In this document: positions 11,404 through 24,727 of the stretch, in pieces | Position numbering within the stretch: position 1 is the stretch's first letter | How the letters are laid out: every line of letters starts with the position of its first letter | Source: Galbula dea | Lineage: Eukaryota; Chordata; Aves; Piciformes; Galbulidae | DNA: 64,000 nt | Direction of reading: 5' to 3' | Assembly (NCBI GenBank): GCA_013399015.1 | Contig: VWZX01001688.1 | Location: forward strand, 4,614,220 to 4,678,219 | Notes under the pieces: generated by a model | The model's database searches: none | What the model was told of the DNA's origin: nothing | Seen by the model: the letters and a program-made list of their open reading frames with translations, nothing else | Translations under genes and position numbers: made by a program

Positions 11404-14400
11404 GTAAAAGACGTGAGAAATAGCACCCATACTCCCTTTCTGTGGTAAACTTCAGTTGGCAGTGCATTGTTGTAGCTAATGGGTTTGTGCAAATGCAAAA
11501 ACACACCCCCCCTACAAAACACAGGGGCTCTCACTCTGCAAACAGCATCTTTTGTCCCTCCAACCTCTTCAAAAAGTCTGTAGGTACAGGTAGAAATAGA
11601 GAAAAGAGTGAGAAAAGGCACATACTGAATTTCACTAAGAAAAAACACTGATTTTTTTTTTAAAGACTCTTTCCACACACAGTGTATCAGCTTCAGAGGC
11701 TAGAACAAACTAGAAGCATCTTGAATATATTTTAGAGAGGTCTTTGTGGCTTGGTATGGGAACTGCATGGCTTTAGCAATCCACAGTTCTGGGCTTTGGA
11801 GTGTGTTGGTTTATTACATTGCAGATTTTTGTAACTCTTTCTCTTGTTTATTTATATTGTTTGCCTGCTAAAGGTACTACAGTGTTAATCTTTTATGCAG
11901 TTAATGTTGAAGACTTATTCTGCAACCTGTTAGAAATGAGGCAGACACTCTAAGATACGGAGTGCCTACCCCTCCTCTGCTTGGGTACACTGTTAAATAA
12001 ACCACAGAGGATTTAAAGTAGGCATGCTTGGCCAGCATTGTATATTTGCTTATTAAAATTCAGTTAATCTCTGCAAAAGGAGACAGAATATCAGTAAGGG
12101 GTACACAGAGAATTCCTGTCCTCTTATTTTGCCACATATACAGCTTCTGTTGACCAATAAATTGGAAAATTGTGACTGGAACAGAAAAGTGGACTTCCAA
12201 ATTCTGCAACAAATTTCAAAGTACATCCAGAATATTAAGATGGTTAGAGTGGATAGAACCAAATGAATAAGGAAAATATCAAAGCAGTAATATGGTTTAG
12301 ATTTCCTATCTACCTATCTGGTCTCTCATCCATCTGCCCATATAAACTTTTATTGTCTTCACCACTAATTTTGGTTATGTTGGAGGTCTGCATCATAGTC
12401 AGATTTGCTTACCTATTTTACCATTTGCTGCATTATACATTTAGTTCACAAGCCAACCATTTCCTCTGTGCTTAATAGGATTTCTGGTTTGGATATAGCA
12501 GTGAGATGTAGGATTTTAATTTGGTGGAGGAGACTATGAATGTGAAAGTTAGGGAATCTTGGACTTGATTATGAAGCTATTATACAGTAGAAAATGAATT
12601 TACTTATGGGCCCGATGACCAGGTCTTCTTGTATTGTCAGCACTGCAAGCACTTCACTGTTTTACCTTTGGAAGGCCATTAGTCAATCTGTGTCCATGTT
12701 TATTCCTCTGAAAACCAGAAAAAAAATCTTACATTGTGCTTGTTGAGTGGTTGAATATTATTGGCTCAAAATGTTGGCAGTAACAGTAGGGTTTTGGGGT
12801 TTTTTTTGTACAGATACTATTACAAATAACATTTTAAATTAAAAGGTTAATATTTTCCAGAAATTGCTTTTAAAAAAGTTACAATCTAGTTTCATCAGAA
12901 TAAGGAATAACTGGAAGCTGAGCTACAAAAAGGAAGAAACATGTTCAGCTGATAGAAGAGAGCTTTAATGACATTTCATCATTGTTTTAAGGACACACAT
13001 AGTTAGGTTTTAAAAATCATTCTTGCTGATTTTGTAACAGTGGGATAATGCATTCTGTGTGGTGTGCATTGTTATTGACTCATCTTTTCATAGTGTATTA
13101 CTTAATGACAAAGTGGGACTTTGTTCATAAAATCTGAAAATCTAATCAATAAATGTAAAATCAGTTTTGTCTATTCTTTTAATTCCTATCTAAACTTATG
13201 ATGATATATAGCACACTTGTAATTTTCACAACAGCTGACATGTTGGCGTCAGACTGCTTATGAAAATAAAAAGCATCTGTCATAACACTCAAACCAGCCT
13301 ACAGTTTTGCTGTGAGGGATCTGCTGCAAGGTTACTTTGCCTTTTTAGGTGAAAGATACAGATTTTATTCTTTTCACAGTGTACCTGTTGAGACTAAGCC
13401 TTCATATAATTAAGACCTTTAACAGTTTGTTCAGGGCAGCAGATCAGAAGGTTAACATGAAATGGTACAACAGGAAATATTTGTACTCTTGAACATTTTT
13501 AAAATTTACAGCATTTAAAAACAACTTAGCCCAAATCATAGCCAAAGCCAATATTACATCATTTGTAGTAAAACATTAATCACTAGTCACAAATCAGCCA
13601 GTTAGTTTAAAAGTTGAGCTGGTGAAAAATTTGATGGTTTCAGGATTGACTAGAAATATACCTCTAACTGTGCCCTCAGTCATGCATGTGGAATGGAAAG
13701 TCAAAGATTTTAGGGAAACTGAGTAAAACAGAATCTAAAAAAAAAAAATTCCCTCACGTTTCTGAAACAAATATATCCTTAAAGCAGTTCTGGATTACAT
13801 GATTTTTGTAGGATTGGGGATAGATGATCAAAACTCAAAGTAGAATAAGATTTTATCATATGATCTGTATCATTCATTTTCTTTGTTTTAGTTCTGAAGT
13901 TCTGAAAGCAATAGAAAATGTTATTCAAGATGTCTTTAAAAGCTTGGCTCAAAACAAAGCACCTGTTCTCACCCTGGCTAAGAGATCAGATTGGAGGAAC
14001 ATAGAGTAAGTATTGTGTGTTTTAAAGTCCTGCTTTATATTAATATGAATGCCATGAATATAAATGTGATTATGTACCTTCTAGAACAGTTGATCATAAG
14101 TAGTTCAATAAGCATTAGAATCAATAAATAATTTGACTTCTTAGAAAGTAATGGACAAATAAATAGTAATGCTTAGTAACCAGTCTGCATAAACAGGCAT
14201 GATGTATTAAGTAACAGCAGGTCATAGCATAAAGGGGAATGTAAAAGTACCATAACAGGGTTTAGAAAGGAAAGGGAGGACCTATAAACAATCGTTTTCT
14301 GGAAGCTGTAGAAACCAGAAATACTAAGTTGTGGTAGAGTGAAAAAATCTGGTTCAGGCTGGAAACAATTACTAGTAATTTCATCCTCCAATGCCTTCCC

Positions 14401-17400
14401 TTTTCTTCCTCTTTTCTTTTTATCTGCTTTTTCTCATGGTATCTTGTTTCTTAAAATGATAGTGAGAAACTTCTCTTTTTGTTCGTCAACTATGATGCAT
14501 CTCACCTCTTCCTGTTGTATTTCTTGCCTCCACATTGTGTTCTAAGTTCATTACCAGCCAAATAAAGCAAATAAAGTTTCTAATGTTATCCAAATTCCAG
14601 CTCTTATTCCAGCTTATCTGGGCAGGATCAGAGGAAAAAAACAACCTGTCCTCCTTTATAATACATACTGTGATTTGTAGACATTGCTTGTGCAACAGTG
14701 TTTTTCCAAGGAGCTCTTTTAATCTGAAAATACCTGTAACTGAGAGATTAATTGCTTTCTATAATACAGAAGCAAAAAGATAAAAGAAGACACAAACCTA
14801 TTTCTTGCCTTGTAATACCTTTGGACATCTGTGGGTTAAAGAATATTTGGATTGGTAAGATTGCAGAGATGCTTGTAAGTGGACACATTGGAGGTTGAGA
14901 AAGAATAGCAAACCTTCCATGTGTAACACTTTGGTGGAATACTCATTTAATGAGAACAATAAATTTCTGTCAGTCAAAAAACCTGCAGGGCCTGAAGGTG
15001 ATCAGTTAACTGATAGGCTTGTATATTCCAGGGAATTTAATAGTTTGTGTCTTGATAGTTTGACAAAAATGTTTCACTCAAATGTCTGTAAAATTAAAAT
15101 ACTATGCAGTTTTTGGCAGTCTTCTGGGAAATGGCATTCCAGGCTGGAAAAACAAATGTGATATGATATTTGCCATCAGAACACATGGCGGGAGGTGGGG
15201 GGGGGAGGGGGCAGGGAGGATATGTTCAAATTAAAACAAGTTAACATCACAATATGTTAAAAATAAGACTCATCAATCAGATTTTTAAATGCTGAACCAT
15301 TATTTATGGTAGGAAAAAGTATTCTCAGATATGCATTTTCATTGAATAGTGACCTATATCCCACCTTAATACAGTAATTTAAGAAGACAAGAATAGATAG
15401 GCAAATAAAAATAAAATCAAAATATGATATGAGTGGAAAGAAATAGAGACAGTGAGGCTTTTTTGGGGGGTTGGGTTTTTTTTTCATTTTTAAGCAGCCT
15501 TTTCAAACCTACTCTACACAGCTGGAATCTGCTGGGCAGGAACTAGTAGAATGAGAGAATGATTTAATGTTCGAAATGTTCTTGTAAACATTTGTAGATG
15601 CCCAGAGAGGTATTTACCTGAGAATGATGTCAATCAGTGAGAATACCAGGCCTAAAAGCAGCACAATTACTGTCCACTGTCCAGCTGTATCTTCCAAAAA
15701 AAGCCAAAACAAAAATTAAAAACCACACACACCTACACCCCACCTCCCCCCCCCAAAAAAAAAAAAAAAAACAAGCAAGCAAAACCCCCATCAAAAAATC
15801 CAAACAAACAAACAAAAAAACCCCCACAAACCCAGAAGATTTCCCACTTGTGGAAAGATTTTATAGAAAACTACTCTGCTGGGGTAAACGCAGTGCTAGA
15901 AGAATTGCTGGGTGTGTCCTCTCCAGTGCCAGTTTGCAGCTGCCTCTATGAAACAGCGATCGATCACATCCATCAGGTTTCTCAGCACTGTCTCCTGAAA
16001 GGAGCGTTCCTTACCTAACCTGAGAGAGCAATCCCACAGAATGTCCATTACTGCTTTCCTCCGTGCAGTTAACGCTGTAGGGAGCATACAAGTGAAGAGC
16101 ACAAATGTATTTTAAATGTTGTAGCGCAAAGGCAAGAAAGTTCCTTAAAAGCTGTCAGGAAGATGCCACTCTGTGCTGGTTGCTGTTTCTTTCGCCTCAT
16201 ACGCGTGCACAGTGGTGTGTTCTGCCACCCAAAGGATGCATGGAGCAAAGCCTTTGACAAGGAAACACTGTGGTTAAATTATAGGCATTTTACCACCGAT
16301 ACTTTTTAAAAGTACACACAAAACTCTGAAATGAAAAAGAATGCTTTAAAGGCAGGATTGTCATAAGGCACTACAATAATTTTAAGTAAAATAAATGAGT
16401 GTCCTTTAGAAAATAACCGATTATTTTGGTGAAATGTGCACCTTTCAAAATGAAATGGTTAAACTGCTTAGAGAAGAGGATGGAGCACATTTTTGTTTCA
16501 AAAATTAATAATTGAACATAATTGTGTTATTCTGATAATAATTTAAGGGCAAAAATGAGATAGTATTATTGTAATATGAAAGAATAACATTTTTCCATAC
16601 ATTCTACATCAGGAGGAAACTGGGTCAGGCTTGATTTGCATTCTAATAATGATTCACGTTTTTTCCTGTCATTTATTCCTTTGTTTTCATTCTAAATAGT
16701 AATAGATGCTGATATAAACAAATATAAAATTTTTCCTGTCTCTAATTTTGTCTGGAAACTTACATATTTTAGGCTTCAATTTAGTCTTGAAGCATCTTCT
16801 GCAGAAACTCTTTATGTATTAAAAGTAATGATCAGGCAAGGGGCAGTTCAGTCATGCTTTGAACAGGTCATTGGTGCAGGTGATGGAAGGTGATGGCCAG
16901 TGCCTACCAACTCCACCCAAGCTGATGGTTTCTGTACTGAGTCTGAAAATAGCACTAGAATATTTGATTGTGGGAAAGGGTCTGAATTACTTTGCAAAGA
17001 GCAATTTACATATACTCAGTAAATGTACACTTTTATTGTATGTGTTTGCAATGTATCAGATTTAAAGATTCTGTAGGTCTGCAGATGATACCACATTGTA
17101 CTACAAAACAAATAAGAAGTGACTGCCCTAGATCAGCAACGAAATTTGGTAAGTCCAAAAGCAGAATGCTTTTTTTTCTTGTATTTTAGTTCAAAACTTT
17201 GTAAAAAAACCCAAAACATTAAAAAATATTATTCACTGTGGTTTAGAAGTGTATGGGTAATATAACCTGATTCTATGACCAGCTCTTCAGCTTTGTTTTT
17301 CTCTATTACATTATAGTGAGTGACAGTGAAATTAACACAGCATTCTTAGAGTTTCTGCCCTCACCGAATGAGTGTCTGCTGAGGCCATATTCAAAAAGTC

Positions 17401-20400
17401 TTAATGTAAAAATATTACTCTTCAAACATCTAGCTAGTGAAGGAATCTTGGAATACAGACAATAAGCTAATTTCTTTTTCTAACTCAATAATTTAATTTT
17501 GTAGCCTTGACAGCAGTGCATACATTCCCTCACTTACCTCCATCGTATTTTTTGTAATCATGCTGGAAATTATTGAGTCTACTGACCAGTAAAGTCTCTG
17601 TATTTTCACAGCACATTTAAATATATGTTTCAAAGTCTTATAGTATGAGAGACAAATAGGGGTCAATATAAATAGAAATTATTATACCGATTTCTGAAAA
17701 GGGGTAAAATATTCTTTTAAATTTATCTTTTCAGCTCTCATGCTCAAAATATTATCTATGATCTATAGGATGGTGCAGAGCAATACTTATGCAACTAAAA
17801 GGTAACACGTTACACTTCTGTAATTCCAAATAACGTTGCATTTAACAACATTATTGTGTAAAACATCTTATAGGATGCAAACTTGTAAAATAACGAATTC
17901 TTGTACATAACATGCTTTAAGTTGGTCTGATTATGCATGCCCTCTATCAAATTCTCATGAGCCTACAGCTGTTTCAATATTATAATTACAAATGCAATAT
18001 TTTGTCTTGATAGAGATATATATTATTCAGATACTCTACTGTTTGGTAACCAAACTGTTGTGGACAATATAATCGATGACATTTCCTGCATGCTTAAGAT
18101 ACCTCGAAGAAGTCTACATATAGTAAGTGGCTTATTATGAATGTTTTTATCATTATTTCCAAATCATATATAGTGAACTGAAAGCTGGAATACAAAGAAA
18201 AGTTACCAGTAGGAAATATGTATTTAAAATAAAAAAAGTCATTTGTGCAAATAAAACCTAATTATGGTTTATCATAGCACTCAAAAAGCTTCTTTCTTCA
18301 GAGAAAATTCATAGTTTGCTTGCTCCAAAGAGATAGGGCCAAGTCGCCAGCTACAATCACAGGACCTTTTGCTATTGTCTAGTGAAGGCAGTGCTTAAAC
18401 TTCAGACTGCAAGACATCTGCTTAGTAATCTGTACTCAAATGATTTGATAACTTGGGTGTTAAATGAAAATTTAAAGTATGTCAGAGATGTAACAACTTT
18501 TCAGATTTACTTACGTCTCATGTCTTACAAGAATTCCATTGTATCTATAAATGCAGTTAATATAATTTTTTGTAAGTATGCCTTTCTGTCCATGATGACA
18601 ACACTGTTTAGTGTTTAAAGGGTTGATGGTAGTTGATAACTGCTTATTACAGTTCAGTATTTTTATCAGAAGTTTCCTTTTTTGCCTCTGCAATACAGTA
18701 AGGTAACAGGATGCAACTTCCAATTTACTGGATACAATTTGCTATTTTTTTCAGCTGTCTACAACACAAAGTTTTGTTGCTGGTAATCTAAGTTACACTG
18801 AAGAAGACGGTACAAAAGTGAATTGTACCTGTGGTGCAACAGTATGTATTATAAAACAGTAACAGTAATTCATAGCATCTACCTTTGCATGATAGCCTGT
18901 ACTTCTTGTACCTCAGGTTATTATATACATTTATTATACAGACCTGTGTTTCTAGCAAGTTGAAATATTACAAACTTAGAGAAAAAGAGAGATAAAAAGT
19001 ATTACTCAACTGTATCACAATTCTGAAGCTCAGCTATATACTCCCCAGGAATATATCCTCTGAATATAGTTTTTAGCCCTACTTTCTACCTCAGGATCCT
19101 TTTAGAGGAAAGCATATATATTGTGTATCTCAGGCTTTATATTACAATGTTCTGTCAAACAAGTGCTCTGAATCAAAGGATCTTGGGCACTCAGAACATA
19201 CTTTGTTTCTGTCGCAATAAATTGATTTCTGGCAGAGTAAGAAAACAAGTCTCAGCCTGAGTTAATATACTCATATGGTCATCAGTGAGCTGCTTCTACC
19301 ACACTGGGCAGAGTCCTCTAGTAGCAACAGCACAAATGAAGGGCTCAACTCAGCCTCTCTAAAGAAGAGAAAGAAATCCCTCTCTGGACACAAACGATGT
19401 TCTCATTTACAGAAGTGTAGTGATGATACTCCATCAACATAAGGAAAATGGAAAGATAACCTTAGCTGCCTATTATACTTTGTTTTTAAGCAGAGCATAA
19501 AGTCCCCTGTTATCAGTGCTTTTTTTACAGCTCTACATATTTTTATTTGTTGAGTTGTTCCACCTTGGCACTGGAGGTGATTTAGCAGTCAAGTAAAAAC
19601 AGACCACACACTTCAATATATACATAGTCCTTTGCCAAGCTCTTCCTCTAGTTCCTATTTTCTCATCCATATGCTTGCCAGATTGAGCCAATCCTCATAT
19701 GAGATGTAAATTAAACATAACTATGTCTTCAAACTGTTGCTCCAAAATACTTAGAAGTCAGGTTATAGGTTAATAAAAGATTTCATGATCTTCCAAGAGA
19801 ATAATTAAACATTGTAAATCAGTATTAAATTTGCAATTTCATGCCAACCTGACTTTTCTTCTGGGTAAAACAGTTAGAAAATTAATCAAGATATTGTTAC
19901 CTCTGTAATGCACATATGATAAACAATCTTCTGTGACAGAGGCATGCTTTTGAAAAGCACCTTGTGTAGCAGGGGGACTTCTACACAACCATCGATAGAG
20001 CAGGATGTGAATGGCTGAATACACTTCTAAAGAGGTGAAAATGTCAAGATTGATCTTGTATATAGAAGATGAATGGTTGTTTCAGGATGTAATTGTGTCC
20101 TTCATTACCTAATAATGTTATTTTAAAATATATAATTTTCTCTATTCAAAATTATTAATCTCATTTTTGTTGTTTTAGGCAGTCACTGTGCCATCTAATG
20201 TTCAAGGAATTAGAAGTATCCTTTGAGCAAGAACTCTCATTGCAGACTGAAAAAATAAAGTAAAAACAAAGAATATTCCAAGTTAAACAATGTTCTGGTA
20301 ATTTTTTCTTTGCTTATTGGCTCTGACATTGAGTCATGAACACTGCCTTTGGCTCCAGAACAGGTATTTCAGAGCATTTAGTTTTAGTTGATTGATGTGA

Positions 20401-23400
20401 TGGATCATTTTACATGCAGCTAGCCTTGACAAAAAAGATTTAATCTCACATGCCAAATTTATGTTAATTGTAGAAAAAGATGCAACTTTTCAGAGACTCC
20501 TGGATGATGACTTCTGCACTAAATTGTCTCCATGTATAATGATTACGGTATGTATCTTACATTTCACATCATCTAGCAAGACATAAACATTTAATAACAC
20601 TTCAGCATTGTAGTGGTGCTCAAACTTGGTCAAAAGACTATAACAAAAATAATATGAAACATGTCTAACAGTATTTTAAAAATTTTATTATCCTTATAGA
20701 AATACAAAATACACATTCTAAAGACTTATTTCCTCCAAAGATCTTAGAGTTTGGTAGCTTATCAACTTCATGTGCTGCTGCAAAGTAGCCACTCTATTCA
20801 GTCACAAAAAGGCTTAACTGTTGAGTTACCCTTTGTCCATCAGGATCCTAGGCTTAGCAAACCCAAATGAAACAGAATTAGTTGATTTTAGATTGCAGTG
20901 GAAGAGCTATAGATCCTGGAGAGTTGACAGGAACTTGTTCTGGGACAGGTTTGGCCCATGATGAGGAAAAACCATATCCCCATGCTTGCAAGAGATTTGC
21001 ACAAGCATTTACACCGTGTCTCGTATTGTACAGTTGTACCCAGTCATAGCAAGAACTTGTTTTAAATTGTTTTACTAGTACCATAAATATTTTTGAGAAG
21101 AAAAAAGTGACCTTCTGACACCAGTTTATACAGATACCAGGGTACATCTGTACATCATCTCCCAGACCTTACAAATTACCTCCTTAACTAGAGCAATGTA
21201 CGATACTGCTGCAGCGCCTATAATCCAGACCATTCTCCATGCTGTTTCCCAGCCCGTTCCCTCCTCACAGAGCCAAAATAGGAACATAGAAATTTCCCTG
21301 CAAAATAGCTGCTGGACAAATATTGCTGCCAGCATTTTGTTTGTTTGCTTGCTTTTAAATGGCAAATGTAAACATATATGTAGCCAGATGCTGGTTTAAT
21401 TAATTGCAAACTGTCTGCTTTTGCTTTATTTCCCTAGGGAAGAGGCGTACCAGACCTTAATACGCGACTTTTTGTCAGAAAGCTGTGGGATTCTTTTAAA
21501 ATTCCTATTTTTACCCTTATGGATGCAGATCCACATGGTAAATCTATAGAGATTCAATGACATAGAAGGAAAGCAACACTTATTCAGAATGTCTTTTCTC
21601 ACTTTTATGGGCAGGTACTTAAGAGCAGAGTTCCAACACAATCAGAAAGTTCCTGATTTATGCAGAATATATCTAGGAATGTGGAAGTTTAACTGAAACT
21701 TCAGTAGTGGCTTTACATTCCCATTGAATATACTCTTATTGTCTATGATGATTTGTTGTTCATAGAGGTAATAAGAATCTTACTTTGTACCTAAAAAAGG
21801 AAAAAAAATCAGAATTCATAGCTCAGAATAGAGCTAGATTTTTAAAGTACCTGCATGCCTAAAAATGAGAATTAGGGTAATGGAGTTTTGTGATCCATTG
21901 TGTGATTCCACTGATGTTAATGGGAGTTAGGCATTTGACCACTTCAAAAAGTCTCAGGAGGTTCTAGCTCTATCTTTACAGAGTGAAAAAACACTGGATA
22001 TGTTGCTCTATCAAGAATTCCAGCTGTTAGCTACCCTATTCCTTTTGTAAAATAAAAGGAAAAATAATAGGAACTTTTGTAAATGTTTCTCAGTTTGATA
22101 TAAAGCAAAATTGTTAACTGCATTATGATTCTTAGACCAGACAGGCCTGAAGAAAATAGTAAGTTTGAGCAAAGTGAGGTTTTTACTGCTTTTAAAGCCG
22201 TTCACGTACATTTATATTAATAATCCAGCACTCATGAAAATAAAGTTTAGAGTAGTGAAAGCTAAAAACCTAAAGTCCTAAAACAAGTCCATCACATGCC
22301 AGATGTGCTACTCTGTTACAACAGTGGCAGTGGCAGGTCTGAAATTTCCCTCATTTCATGAGGGATTGTGTGTTTCTGAGAGTATATGCCTTAGTTTAAA
22401 TTCACAATCTGAATTCACATACAGAAATGTAGAAAATCTCTTATGCACCTGCATTGGTCCCACCTGAAATTAGGGAGATTTACTGCAAAATGAGATGCAG
22501 CTGCTCAAAGCAATAGTATTACAAGATACAGATTACGCAGGATAAAGAAAGACACATTTCATGATATGTTGGACAATGTGCAAAAGAGCTGATTATGTCT
22601 GGTTTTGAATTGACAACATGAAACATTAAACTATATAAAGGAGACATATTATGCTCAAATTCTGATTATTTTGACATACTCTAAAACCAATTGTAAACCA
22701 TAATGAACCTCACTAATCATAAAGCCATAACTGTTATGCCATAAAATTGAATTCTTAACACAGTCTTCTTAAATATGCCCAGCATGCAGATAATCAGACA
22801 CTTGACATTTGGTATTCTGCAAACTAGGTGTAGAAATAATGTGCATCTACAAGTATGGATCTGTGGTGAGTATAATTTTTCTACTTCGGAGACATTGTTT
22901 TGTAGCCCAGCCTTGAAGTTGGAATATCTGAAATGGTACTGCCTTTGCTAGAATGGTTACTGCCTTTCATCATTTTGTTTCAACACAGAGTTTTCAGGCC
23001 TTGTGTGTCTGCAGAAATGGTTTCTTTCTGCAGCAAAAAGAAACTGGCTAACAATGGCAGGAGTTCCATTTAACTGTATTTCACCTTTTTTCTCTGCTGC
23101 ACAGACAGTTTTTAGGCAGTCCAAATAGAAAGGCTTCTGCCTTCGAAGAGAAATGAAGGCTGGAGGGACCTTGGGAGGAGGACATAACTTGTAAGATGGG
23201 TGATTCTCCACAAAATCACATGGTGTTGGTAAAGACTTTGTTTAGGGCTGAGAATTTGCTTATAGATACACGTATTAGTGTTTTCATAGATTCTAAAAGC
23301 AACCTGACAAAATCAAGTATTACACCACCACTACTTCTGGCTCAGAAAGTAGGAGTCACAAATCGTTGGGAGCCAGGGGAGTTTTCCAGCTAGGAGATAT

Positions 23401-24727
23401 GATAACCTTCAGTTGCACTGTTCTCCTTTCCTATTCTGATAGTTAAAATGCCTAATTACCTTTGTAATAAAATCTGACCATGACGTCAGGAGGCAAGTAT
23501 CTCAAATAATTCTAACTAAAAGTCACTGAACGTTAAAGCTGACCTTTCTTATTTCAGTCAATGTCTTTTGAGGCCCATCATCTCACTGTTCCATCTATAA
23601 AGTGGCTTGGTCTCCTTCCATCTGATCTTGAGAGGTTAGTTATTTCCCCAAAAGAACCACAAGTATTTTTTCTGTTGCATAGACACGAAGTGCAGTCTGA
23701 CTGAATGCACAAAAAGACAACTGACATTTAAAGCCATTATTATTTTCATATATCATTTTGGCTTAATATAAAGATGTAAGTTGGAAGAAATATTTTTAAG
23801 TATATGAGAAAATGTAACTTTATTTGCTTTTTAGATTAAATATACCCAAAAATGTCCTGATTCCATTTACAAAGCAAGATCAAAAGAAGTTAGCAAGTAT
23901 ACAGAAGAGACCTTACATTGCTTGTCAGCCAATGTGGAAAAAAGAAGTATGTATAAACCTATAGTTTCCTACTTCTTACTCCCCACAGGACAAATCCTAT
24001 TGTCTGCAATCCCATTCCTCTTTATGACGACAAAGTCTTAGTACAGCAGAACTAGTAAGGGTTTGCAGCCCTAAAAGAAGGAAAGATTGAGAAGGCTCAT
24101 GCCCTCTGAGTGTGGGACTCTGTGGCTCACAGGCCAGAACTGGCAGCCTTTGAAGCTTTCCTGTTATTAGTTACCTGACGTTCACATAGGATTTTACTGC
24201 TCTCTTAAATCTTACAGAATACATTATGTCTTCACAAGTAAGGCAATGCTTACAGCTAACTTAGTGCTGGACCCCTAATCTACCCTGTAGCTTTAGAGCA
24301 TGTATCTCAATTCAGGCATATTTTGTCTGAAAAAGATAGTAAGAAAAGATGTTGTGTCCTCTTTCCTTCCTGTTTATACTCATCTCATACACTGTTTGGG
24401 TTACTGTGAGGTACAGACTAGAGAACAGAGGAATCACACAATAAAATCAATCTCAGCTCACCAACTGATTTTGCAGCACTGTTTCCAATAACACTAATTT
24501 AACAGTTCCACACATGCATGTCCAAAAAGTGTAACTGTTATGTAAATAATTACCTGAACCTGGATCAGGCTGTTACAGCATCACACGTTAATTTGTTTTG
24601 TTTTCAGCTGGAAATTATGGCAGCATCCAAACTGAAGGCTGAAATTCAAGCTTTAACTTCTCTTTCACCAAATTACCTTTCCAGAGTCTATTTACCAAAC
24701 AAACTGCACTTTGGTGGATGGCTATGA
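11258..24727 (+). CDS. SPO11: SPO11 meiotic DNA double-strand-break transesterase (13 exons)
   Basis: SPO11 is the topoisomerase VI A-like protein that cuts DNA through a tyrosyl-phosphodiester link to begin meiotic recombination; it acts in germ-cell nuclei with TOPOVIBL. Coding exons: 11258-11403 (inferred), 13892-14005, 17060-17148, 17735-17801, 18014-18122, 18755-18841, 20179-20215, 20438-20547, 21438-21537, 22828-22865, 23558-23634, 23835-23946, 24608-24727. All junctions are GT/AG with matching phase. The sum is 1206 nt, or 401 residues; human SPO11 has 396 and also 13 exons. Exon 5 carries the catalytic pair RDIYY (Tyr142/Tyr143). The Toprim metal site is visible as Glu229 in LIVEKDAT and Asp282/Asp284 in DADPHG. 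The C-terminus ends in NKLHFGGWL. No frameshift or internal stop was seen, so the gene looks functional. Uncertain points are exon 1, whose sequence is poorly conserved, and the exon 8 acceptor (20420 or 20438). Confidence 0.95.
11404..13891 (+). other. SPO11 intron 1 (inferred), no further features seen
   Basis: This is 2.5 kb of AT-rich sequence between the predicted exon 1 and the firmly supported exon 2. I see no coding segment, RNA gene or recognisable transposon in it. Confidence 0.55.
13892..14005 (+). CDS. SPO11: SPO11 exon 2, symmetric cassette exon (alpha/beta isoform switch)
   Basis: The exon is 114 nt long, enters and leaves in the same phase, and encodes SEVLKAIENVIQDVFKSL and onward. 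Skipping it removes exactly 38 residues without a frameshift. This matches the known difference between mammalian SPO11-beta (396 aa) and SPO11-alpha (358 aa). The flanking splice sites (TTTTAG and GTAAGT) look normal. Confidence 0.93.
15188..15220. repeat. G-rich low-complexity tract
   Basis: Runs of 9, 4 and more Gs separated by A, T or C; G-quadruplex formation on the + strand is possible. It lies within SPO11 intron 2. Confidence 0.8.
15721..15835. repeat. C/A-rich low-complexity block
   Basis: CACACACACC, a C9 run, an A18 run and repeated AAAC units. It could be a degraded A-rich retroposon tail, but no element body was recognised next to it. Confidence 0.7.
15896..16260 (-). other. Unrecognised minus-strand open frames in CpG-enriched patch
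   Basis: Two minus-strand frames lie here: 63 codons (16069-16260) and 68 codons (15896-16102). The second reads as a plausible protein piece (LTARRKAVMDILWDCSLRL, then RSFQETVLRNLMDVIDRC). There are 10 CpGs between 15888 and 16205, although neighbouring intron sequence has almost none. On the minus strand an acceptor-like CCCTACAG precedes position 16074, and a donor-like GTAAGG follows position 16015. I do not recognise a family. It could be an exon of an unknown antisense gene, a decayed retrocopy, or chance. Confidence 0.25.
18014..18122 (+). CDS. SPO11: SPO11 exon 5, catalytic tyrosine exon
   Basis: The exon encodes DIYYSDTLLFGNQTVVDNII and continues to RRSLHI. Two adjacent tyrosines (residues 142 and 143 of the assembled protein) sit where human SPO11 has its active-site tyrosine in RDIYYTD. 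This is the winged-helix (5Y-CAP) nucleophile that attacks DNA. The exon is flanked by GATAG and GTAAGT. Confidence 0.95.
20438..20547 (+). CDS. SPO11: SPO11 exon 8, Toprim glutamate exon (acceptor ambiguous)
   Basis: The exon encodes LISHAKFMLIVEKDATFQ and onward, including the Toprim glutamate. Exon 7 ends after one base of a codon (AGAA, then GTATCC), so both possible acceptors keep the frame. The AG at 20436-20437 restores the human-like junction GIR-N-L, but it sits in a poor A-run with no pyrimidine tract. The AG at 20418-20419 (CATGCAG) is a better splice site and would insert six extra residues (SLDKKD-like). Confidence 0.85.

Larger units (their letters stand above)
14006..17059 (+). 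other. SPO11 intron 2, with low-complexity tracts and a CpG-enriched minus-strand ORF
   Basis: The intron is 3.05 kb and AT-rich. It contains a G-rich tract (15188-15220), a C/A-rich low-complexity block (15721-15835) and a CpG-enriched patch with minus-strand open frames (15888-16260; separate entry). Nothing else in it was supported. Confidence 0.7.
17149..24607 (+). other. SPO11 introns 3-12
   Basis: Introns are 17149-17734, 17802-18013, 18123-18754, 18842-20178, 20216-20437, 20548-21437, 21538-22827, 22866-23557, 23635-23834 and 23947-24607. They are AT-rich. I saw no other gene in them, and the short open frames on either strand show no protein-like sequence I recognise. Confidence 0.75.

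Noticed and set aside
21126..21409. Overlapping minus-strand ORFs in SPO11 intron 8
   Set aside because: Short, mutually overlapping, no protein-like motif; typical background open frames.
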